Positions 5,939 to 10,416 of a stretch of 10,416 nt of DNA are shown here, piece by piece. Source of the stretch: Methanomassiliicoccales archaeon PtaU1.Bin030. Its GTDB lineage: Archaea > Thermoplasmatota > Thermoplasmata > Methanomassiliicoccales > Methanomassiliicoccaceae. Position numbers and translations under genes: made by a program. The notes below the pieces were generated by a model, which was given only the letters and a program-made list of their open reading frames with translations, had not been told where the DNA came from and made no database searches. The stretch lies in NCBI GenBank assembly GCA_002067635.1, contig MVRB01000113.1:1-10416 (forward strand), in the 5' to 3' direction. Position 1 is the stretch's first letter, and the number at the start of each line of letters is the position of its first letter.

Positions 5939-7666
5939 ATGAAGACCCTTTACATTCACTCCGACTACCTGGAGTACGCCGTTAAGAAGCCTACTCCCGT
6001 CGCCGACCAGATCACCGAGGATGAGAAGCAGGGTCGGTTCGAGGAGGTCCTGGTAGCCTTCATCAGCGTGGAAAAAGAGGATGAGAGTGATCCTGACGCT
6101 ATAGCTGAGAGGGTCACCGAGGACCTGGCTCAGGTCTCCAAGAAGGTCGGGGCGAACACCGTTGTTCTCTACCCATACGCTCACCTGTCCTCCTCACTGT
6201 CCTCGCCGGATGCAGGGAAGAAGATGCTCCGGACCGTGGAGGCGATGCTCCGGGAGAAAGGTGTAAAGGTCCATCGGGCGCCATTCGGCTGGTACAAGTC
6301 CTTCAAGATCAGCTGCAAGGGGCACCCCCTATCTGAACTGTCCAGGGAGATGCGCCTCGAGGCCAAGAAGGTCGAGGTGGAGAAGTACGATCCATCGGTC
6401 ATGCTCAAGCAGATATCCAAGACCAAGCTGAGCAAGGGCGATCTCAAGGAGAACGATCACCGCATCATCGGACAGAAACTGGACCTATTCAGTTTCTACG
6501 ACGTTGCGCCGGGAATGGTGTTCTGGCATCCCAAGGGGCTGGTGATACGCAACGCCCTAATCGACTTCTGGAGGGCAGAGCACAGGAAGGCCGGTTATGT
6601 GGAGATAAAGACCCCTCAGGTCATGAGCGACGTCCTGTGGAAGACCTCCGGCCACTGGGAGCACTACAAGGACAACATCTTCCTAACCAACTATGATGAC
6701 CGCCAGTTCGTGGTCAAGCCCATGAACTGTCCGGGTGGCATATTGGTGTTCAACAGCAAGGACCGCAGCTACCGGGAGCTCCCCATGAGGGTAGGGGAGA
6801 TAGGGGAGGTCCACAGGGTAGAGCTTTCCGGCGTGCTCTCAGGGCTCTTCAGGGTCATCCAGTTCACCCAGGATGACGCCCACGTCTACTGCACGGAGGA
6901 CCAGCTGGAGTCCGAGATAAACGGCATCATCGAGCTGGTCAGCAGGTTCTACAAGCTATTCGGTTTCCAGTACCGCATGGAGCTTTCCACCAGGCCTGAG
7001 AACTACATGGGCCAGCTAGAGCAGTGGAACAAGGCGGAGGGGCTCCTACGAAAGGTCCTGGAAGACAGGGGCGTCAAGTATGAGGTAAACGAGGGCGATG
7101 GCGCGTTCTATGGCCCCAAGATCGATTTCAAGATCAAGGACTCTCTGGGAAGAGAGTGGCAGACCGCCACCATCCAGGTGGACTTCCAGATGCCCGAAAG
7201 GTTCCAGATCAAGTACGTTGGGGATGATGGCAAGGACCACCGTCCCATCATGCTCCACCGCACCATATATGGCTCCCTGGAGAGGTTCATCGGAATCCTC
7301 ATCGAGCACTACAATGGCAACTTCCCTCTCTGGCTGGCACCGGTGCAGCTGCGCGTGATATCCTTCAAGGAGGACAACGCCAAGACCGCCAAGGCCATTT
7401 ACGATAAGCTGTTCGAGCTTGGTTACCGTGTGGAGCTGGACCTCAGCTATGGTACCGTGGAAGGAAAGATCAGGGATGCGGAGCTGCAGAAGATACCGTA
7501 CATCATCGTGATCGGGGACAAGGAGGAGCGGAACGGCACCCTGGCGGTCAGAAGGCATGGCACCAAGGGCGCTAAGTTCGGAGTTAAGTTCGAGGACTTT
7601 ATTGCCCAGTTGAACGCCGAGAACAGCCCCTCGGGGTCCTCTGTCCGCGATAACCTGCTCCAGTGA
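5939..7666 (+). CDS. thrS: Threonyl-tRNA synthetase, archaeal type with N-terminal editing domain
   Basis: This 575-residue class II synthetase charges tRNA-Thr with threonine. Residues 1 to about 140 are the archaeal editing domain, related to D-aminoacyl-tRNA deacylase, which removes mischarged serine: HSDYLEYAVKK, YPYAHLSS (78-85), RAPFGWYKSF and KGHPLSE (127-133). The catalytic core follows, with the zinc ligands C264 (MNCPG), H315 (TQDDAHVYC) and H440 (LHRTIYGSLERF). Their spacing of 51 and 125 residues matches the E. coli enzyme (51 and 126). The class II motif 2 region reads EVHRVELSGVLSGLFRV and motif 3 GSLERF. The C-terminal anticodon-binding domain begins near LWLAPVQLRVI and ends in a short Ser/Asn-rich tail. 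The residue after CPG is Gly where bacterial enzymes have His; I cannot say whether this is common in archaea. Length is slightly below the roughly 620 usual for archaeal ThrRS, but no domain is missing. Confidence 0.96.
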   Translation: MKTLYIHSDYLEYAVKKPTPVADQITEDEKQGRFEEVLVAFISVEKEDESDPDAIAERVTEDLAQVSKKVGANTVVLYPYAHLSSSLSSPDAGKKMLRTVEAMLREKGVKVHRAPFGWYKSFKISCKGHPLSELSREMRLEAKKVEVEKYDPSVMLKQISKTKLSKGDLKENDHRIIGQKLDLFSFYDVAPGMVFWHPKGLVIRNALIDFWRAEHRKAGYVEIKTPQVMSDVLWKTSGHWEHYKDNIFLTNYDDRQFVVKPMNCPGGILVFNSKDRSYRELPMRVGEIGEVHRVELSGVLSGLFRVIQFTQDDAHVYCTEDQLESEINGIIELVSRFYKLFGFQYRMELSTRPENYMGQLEQWNKAEGLLRKVLEDRGVKYEVNEGDGAFYGPKIDFKIKDSLGREWQTATIQVDFQMPERFQIKYVGDDGKDHRPIMLHRTIYGSLERFIGILIEHYNGNFPLWLAPVQLRVISFKEDNAKTAKAIYDKLFELGYRVELDLSYGTVEGKIRDAELQKIPYIIVIGDKEERNGTLAVRRHGTKGAKFGVKFEDFIAQLNAENSPSGSSVRDNLLQ

Positions 7667-7708
7667 CCTCTCTAGAGGGGTGCGGGTTCTCTCCTAAATT
7701 ACCTTTTT
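7667..7708 (+). terminator. Possible thrS terminator: small hairpin and T5 tract
   Basis: CCTC (7667-7670) and GAGG (7675-7678) form a short hairpin directly after the thrS stop. About 25 nt later a pyrimidine run contains T5 (7704-7708). Archaeal transcription often ends at T-tracts without a strong hairpin, so the T5 is the likelier end signal. The evidence is modest. Confidence 0.35.
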
Positions 7709-7799
7709 CCCGCCATGTCGCCGATAGTGCATGGTCTTCGTCCGTTTTCGATGCGAGGATGATTGATGAAAATGCTGTTGATGTGTTCGATGGTGATTT

Positions 7800-7815
7800 T
7801 TAATAGACTTATTAA
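7800..7815. promoter_or_regulatory. AT-rich inverted repeat upstream of nikR, candidate operator
   Basis: TTAATA (7800-7805), four bases (GACT), then TATTAA (7810-7815) form a perfect inverted repeat. It lies about 18 bp upstream of the TATA-like box of nikR. NikR proteins commonly bind dyad operators and often control their own gene, so this is a candidate autoregulatory site. AT-rich palindromes also arise by chance in such gaps. Confidence 0.35.
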
Positions 7816-7833
7816 GATTTAACAACTTCCGGC

Positions 7834-7845
7834 TAAAATATTATT
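7834..7845 (+). promoter_or_regulatory. TATA-like box of nikR
   Basis: TAAAATATTATT centres about 30 nt before the ATG at 7869, the distance expected for a leaderless archaeal transcript. No good Shine-Dalgarno precedes that ATG, which fits leaderless initiation. Confidence 0.5.
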
Positions 7846-7868
7846 AGGCTCAGGGTTGATTCCACCGC

Positions 7869-8261
7869 ATGCGGAAGATGGCGGTCATCAGCGTCTCCTT
7901 GAACGATAAGAACCTAGAGGTGCTTGACAAGATGGAGAAAGAGCTGGGACTGGCAGGCAGAAGCGAGGCCATCAGGGCTTGTCTCAGAGCAGCGGAGGCT
8001 GAACTGAAGGAGAGGGCATCCCTCATCGGTGAGGTGGAAGGCGTTCTGATAACCGTCCATCGTAAGAGGGATGAGCAGAGCTTCGAGGAGTCGGTGCACC
8101 ATCATACAGACATCATTTCCACGCAGCTCCACTCCCACCTCAAGAACGGGAAGTGCCTTGATGTCATCCTCATCAAAGGGAGCGCGGACAGCGTAAAGAG
8201 CCTCATGGATGAGTTCCACAAGGAAAAGGACCTCGAGTATCTTAAGTTCATTCAATCCTGA
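7869..8261 (+). CDS. nikR: NikR-family nickel-responsive transcriptional regulator
   Basis: This 130-residue DNA-binding regulator has the NikR layout. Residues 5-45 are a ribbon-helix-helix domain (AVISVSLNDKNLEVLDKM, then GRSEAIRACLR). Residues 53-130 are the ACT-like metal-binding tetramer domain. The four nickel ligands of E. coli NikR (H76, H87, H89, C95) align with H77, H88, H90 and C96 in HHHTDIISTQLHSHLKNGKC, so high-affinity nickel binding is expected. With nickel bound, such proteins repress uptake genes; in archaea the regulon can include transporters and hydrogenase-related genes. No nickel transporter gene lies in this window, so it probably acts on distant targets and perhaps itself. 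The ATG at 7869 suits the TATA-like box; the in-frame ATG at 7878 is an alternative that removes three residues. Stop TGA. Confidence 0.93.
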   Translation: MRKMAVISVSLNDKNLEVLDKMEKELGLAGRSEAIRACLRAAEAELKERASLIGEVEGVLITVHRKRDEQSFEESVHHHTDIISTQLHSHLKNGKCLDVILIKGSADSVKSLMDEFHKEKDLEYLKFIQS

Positions 8262-8338
8262 TACTGTTTACTTGCTCACCCGAGCGTGCATCACATCAGC
8301 ACTGAAGCGACCGGTATGGGGTCATGGGACCTACCATC

Positions 8339-8358
8339 ATGCAGAAAAAATTCTGCAT
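8339..8358. promoter_or_regulatory. Perfect 20-bp inverted repeat upstream of the broken regulator
   Basis: ATGCAGAA (8339-8346) and TTCTGCAT (8351-8358) are perfect inverted arms around AAAA. The repeat ends 21 nt before the ATG at 8380, where a promoter or operator is expected. A two-fold symmetric site is typical for dimeric HTH regulators such as Lrp/AsnC proteins, so it may be the self-recognition site of the now broken gene. As an RNA hairpin it lacks a T-tract, so it is not a convincing terminator for nikR. Confidence 0.5.
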
Positions 8359-8570
8359 AGACAATAATAATTGGAGCGGATGGAAGAATAGGACCTGAGG
8401 CTCTTTCAGCTGCTGCTCATCAACAACAGGATTACCCATAGGGAGATGGCTGAAGAACTGATGATCTCATTGCCCTCGGTCCGCAGGCGCCTTCATGGCC
8501 TGATGGACCTGAGTATCTCCACCAAGTTCACACCCAACATATCCGCTGGCTACCTCAAGGCCATTCCCGT

Positions 8571-8586
8571 TGAGGTCATGAGGTCA
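8571..8586 (+). repeat. Tandem 8-bp duplication TGAGGTCA x2
   Basis: Two perfect adjacent copies of TGAGGTCA (8571-8578, 8579-8586). Eight bases are not a multiple of three, so the extra copy shifts the frame; deleting one copy fuses the HTH-1 frame to the downstream frame without a stop until 8961 (apart from codon 4). This is the signature of slipped-strand duplication. Confidence 0.9.
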
Positions 8587-8612
8587 GCGAGTTCCAGTCT
8601 ATAAACGCCCAC

Positions 8613-8963
8613 ATGAAAGAGCCGACCGATAGGAGCAGCACGGAGAAGTTATGCCAGTTCGGATCGAACGCCCCGGTCATAACCCTGGTGCTGAAAGGTC
8701 TAGATGACCTTACCCCCTCCCTGGAGCGTATCCAGGAGAACCTGAGGATCAGGGAGCTCACTGTGGTCATACCCTCCGGGGTGACCTCGGCCAACGTACC
8801 GGTCCACCATAAGTATGCCGGCACCAAGCCGCTCAAAATACAGGATGATCGTATCATTACGGCGCCGCACTATGATGCGAGGAAGCACTTGAGCGAAGTG
8901 GTAGATGAACTCGAGGTGTCCATGAAGGCGGTCAGACGTCACTTTGACACCATGGTGGAGTAG
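8613..8963 (+). pseudogene. Open 116-residue fragment of the broken regulator (middle domain and second HTH)
   Basis: This is the longest uninterrupted piece of the broken gene and would be called a hypothetical protein by a gene finder. Its frame is open from 8574, just after a TGA at 8571, and no Shine-Dalgarno precedes the ATG at 8613. It ends at the TAG in the wing of the second HTH, so an independent protein would lack a complete DNA-binding domain. Translation as a small protein cannot be excluded. Confidence 0.6.
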
Positions 8964-9408
8964 GGGTCGATCGAGCTCAACACCAATTTGATGCCGAAGG
9001 CAGCTCCGGCATATGCTCTCTCGTGCATGTCGGGCTGCGATCTGGATGAGACAAGGTTGTTCGGACCTACGAGAAGGGGTGGCTGAGGGGCGGGCCGAAG
9101 GCCGCCCACAGCCCAGGACGCGTCGAATTGCATAAGGGGTCGCTGGTCCTTGCCGAACGACGTTGGAGACTCCTATTGCGCTCCCTACCTTTTTTTCTAT
9201 TGTCGACCGGTCCCGGGCGGCTTGATCCCGGACATAAAGCAGGAGGTATACGCCTCGTAATAAGGCTTAGGCCTTGGTATCGCAGGAAGCCGGCGATCGT
9301 ACCAATTATGTGGCGTTCATCGCAGGTCAGATGTCGCGGACATCCTGCTTCTCACCCAGGCCGTACCCTCTAAAAGATGCTCCGCCTAGTACCTGCAAGC
9401 CGAGAAGC
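8964..9408 (+). other. Stretch without an intact gene: degraded 3' part of the regulator and intergenic DNA
   Basis: Up to about 9257 the sequence looks like the decayed C-terminal part of the regulator. It holds a GC-rich hairpin (GGGCGGGCC at 9088-9096 against GGCCGCCC at 9100-9107, one bulged G, loop GAA), a T7 run at 9190-9196 and a small inverted repeat (AAGGC 9262-9266, GCCTT 9271-9275). From 9258 to 9408 I see no convincing gene or RNA; this stretch lies downstream of the minus-strand acetyltransferase. Confidence 0.5.
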
Positions 9409-10257
9409 CTATCCCATCTCGAAGCTGCTCACCCCGAAGACATGGTCCAGCTTGACGGCGGGCGGGTTCTTGGTGTACATGCGCACGGTCCTGAAGACCT
9501 CGGCCAGGTGGAGGATGTTCGCGAGGGCCATCCCCCCATGGTTGAAATCGGGGACATCTAGGAAGTACCTCTCCCCGGGTATCTTGGATATGAGGCCGCG
9601 CAGCACCTTCTCCGCCGCGCGGCGACTATCGGCGAACAGCGGTCCTATCTTGTGGCCGGTCCTGCACGGCCTGATGGCCCCGTAGCCGGTTATCGTCTCA
9701 TCGTGGAGCGACACCAGCACATTGGTCCCTTCCTGGGAGAGGAAGGATCTTAGGAAGTCATCCCGGGGGGCGGAGAAGGTCCGGGCATCATATGCGGATA
9801 GATCGTCCCAGGGGACCTCGGTCCCTAGCACTAGGTCAGGGTCATGGTCCCCTCCCCCCCATCCCCGGAACCTATGGTTCCAATAAGCGGGTCGGAAGCC
9901 CATCCGCGTATAGTGCGGGAGCATGTTGGGAACGCCGTCGGCCCCGATGTTGCGTCCCTTCCCCTTCTCCAGAACGTGCTCCACCATCCTTCTACCGATC
10001 CCCTGGCCGCGCATGTCCTTGCGGACTATGTTGAGACCAAAGAAGCTGAGGTCGCCGGGATAATCGACCAGTGATGCTGTGGACACCATCTCCCCGGCTA
10101 TCTCGCCGGCGAAGAAGGCGTCGGGCGCTGCATCATAGAACGCCTCGGCATCATGGAGACCGGGGTTCCATCCCTCTTTGTCGGCCCAGTCCACGGCCGT
10201 ACAGACCTCTTCCCTGGTCATGTTCCTGATCATAAACGGTCCGGTTGGGCGGTACAT
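9409..10257 (-). CDS. Two-domain GNAT acetyltransferase (GNAT plus YitH/HolE-type C-terminal domain)
   Basis: This 282-residue cytoplasmic protein has an N-terminal GNAT domain (residues 9 to about 130) that uses acetyl-CoA to acetylate an unknown amine. Family marks are VDWADKEGWNPGLHDAEAF (22-40), FAGEIAGE, the acetyl-CoA P-loop VRKDMRGQGIGRRM (78-91, core RGQGIG at 83-88) and YTRMGFRPAYWN. The C-terminal half (about 150-282) resembles the second GNAT-like domain of YitH/HolE proteins, with ITGYGAIRPCRTGHKIGPLFAD and the final VFGVSSFEMG. The substrate is unknown. The ATG at 10257 is the longest start; the ATG at 10233 (MIRNMTREEV) fits the usual family N-terminus better, and neither has a Shine-Dalgarno. 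The stop is TAG. It appears to be transcribed alone. Confidence 0.87.
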   Translation of the reverse strand: MYRPTGPFMIRNMTREEVCTAVDWADKEGWNPGLHDAEAFYDAAPDAFFAGEIAGEMVSTASLVDYPGDLSFFGLNIVRKDMRGQGIGRRMVEHVLEKGKGRNIGADGVPNMLPHYTRMGFRPAYWNHRFRGWGGGDHDPDLVLGTEVPWDDLSAYDARTFSAPRDDFLRSFLSQEGTNVLVSLHDETITGYGAIRPCRTGHKIGPLFADSRRAAEKVLRGLISKIPGERYFLDVPDFNHGGMALANILHLAEVFRTVRMYTKNPPAVKLDHVFGVSSFEMG

Positions 10258-10264
10258 TATTAAT

Positions 10265-10276
10265 CGGTGATCACCG
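10265..10276. promoter_or_regulatory. 12-bp palindrome before the acetyltransferase gene
   Basis: CGGTGATCACCG is a perfect 12-bp palindrome 8 bp upstream of the ATG at 10257. It lies just downstream of the transcription start expected from the TATA-like box near 10302-10308, a position where a bound protein would block transcription. Operator function is inferred. Confidence 0.4.
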
Positions 10277-10300
10277 GCCTGTTATGAATATCAAATTTTT

Positions 10301-10310
10301 TCTATAAAAA
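10301..10310 (-). promoter_or_regulatory. TATA-like box of the acetyltransferase gene
   Basis: The minus strand reads TTTTTATAGA, the best TATA match upstream of the gene. The expected start site near 10280 gives a leader of about 22 nt to ATG 10257 or about 46 nt to ATG 10233. Confidence 0.45.
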
Positions 10311-10368
10311 CCATCGATGATAACACCATTTAGGCTGAGCTATAAGAGAAGGAAGAGGTTTCCGTGGA

Positions 10369-10416
10369 TCAGCCCGAGGCTCGTATGAGCTCCGCGATGG
10401 CGTCCCCGGCCTGCTT
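10369..10416 (-). CDS. 3' end of a minus-strand gene, product unknown
   Basis: Read from the window edge on the minus strand, 15 codons encode KQAGDAIAELIRASG followed by TGA at 10369-10371. The composition (A, E, I, L and R rich, with third positions mostly G or C) looks like a normal protein C-terminus in a GC-rich genome. The fragment is too short to assign a family. It would be in the same direction as the acetyltransferase, separated by 111 bp that contain that gene's own promoter. Confidence 0.45.
   Translation of the reverse strand, partial: KQAGDAIAELIRASG

Larger units (their letters stand above)
8380..9257 (+). pseudogene. Broken Lrp/AsnC-type regulator with two helix-turn-helix domains
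   Basis: From ATG 8380 (GGAG at 8373-8376) the frame reads MEE, then TAG at 8389-8391, then DLRLFQLLLINNRITHREMA and SLPSVRRRLHGLMDL, a clear Lrp/AsnC winged HTH, to YLKAIPVEV before a TAA at 8602. TGAGGTCA occurs twice in tandem at 8571-8586. Removing one copy joins this frame exactly to the downstream one (EVSEFQSINAHMKEP and on). The downstream part has a ligand-domain-like stretch and a second HTH, YDARKHLSEVVDELEVSMKA, then VRRHFDTMVE. A TAG at 8961 follows, yet GSIELNTNLMPKAAPAY continues as expected for the family. A TGA at 9084 follows, then weaker family-like text (WSLPND, LIPDIKQEVYAS) to TAA at 9258. The repaired frame is 290 codons. Stops of two kinds plus a frameshift indicate a decaying gene; the exact 3' limit is uncertain. 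Confidence 0.72.

Noticed and set aside
7760..7805. GATGATTGATGAAAATG as a possible C-box of a C/D guide RNA.
   Set aside because: No matching D box (CTGA) or kink-turn pairing at a suitable distance was found.
9128..9685. Plus-strand open frames at 9128-9373, 9274-9561 and 9377-9685.
   Set aside because: No recognisable domain or ribosome-binding site; the later two run antisense to the acetyltransferase and the first is in a different frame from the regulator remnant.
10364..10416. A plus-strand gene starting at GTG 10364 after AAGGAAGAGG.
   Set aside because: The minus-strand reading of the same bases gives a convincing protein C-terminus with a stop, while the plus reading (DQPEARMSSAMASP) has unusual composition; it remains a weak alternative.

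Overview
The window looks archaeal and most likely comes from a Thermoplasmatota relative, possibly the Methanomassiliicoccales; this is inference from gene families, not a phylogenetic result. The reasons are a ThiD-ThiN fusion protein, a threonyl-tRNA synthetase with the archaeal editing domain, a NikR nickel regulator, a double-HTH Lrp/AsnC-type regulator, TATA-like boxes about 30 bp before several start codons, and GC-rich genes separated by AT-rich gaps.

Positions 2-4871 (+) form one tight gene string: a 5'-truncated thiDN, a GT4 glycosyltransferase, a DedA/VTT-like membrane protein, a second GT4 glycosyltransferase and a PAP2-family membrane phosphatase. Gaps are 7-29 nt, and the VTT and second GT genes overlap by 20 nt. 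The four genes after thiDN look like a small envelope glycolipid or polyprenol-recycling unit. It runs convergently into a membrane-anchored FKBP-type prolyl isomerase on the minus strand (4843-5715), and the 3' ends overlap by 29 bp.

The FKBP gene and thrS (5939-7666) diverge from a 223-bp region rich in signals: a TATA box for FKBP, a hairpin followed by T7, a 12-bp palindrome and a TATA-like box before thrS. After thrS comes a 202-bp gap with a weak terminator and an AT-rich inverted repeat, then nikR (7869-8261) with all four nickel ligands present.

The most interesting region is 8262-9408. A perfect 20-bp inverted repeat precedes the wreck of a two-HTH Lrp/AsnC-type regulator (8380 to about 9257). 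The gene is broken by an amber codon at position 4, a perfect 8-bp tandem duplication (TGAGGTCA twice) whose removal exactly restores the reading frame, and further stops at 8961 and 9084. Protein-like sequence continues past each lesion.

The window closes with a minus-strand two-domain GNAT acetyltransferase (9409-10257), a 12-bp palindrome in its probable leader, and the last 15 codons of another minus-strand gene. I found no rRNA, tRNA, CRISPR array or insertion sequence. I did not recognise a complete novel system; the broken regulator and the polyprenol-type cluster are the best leads.
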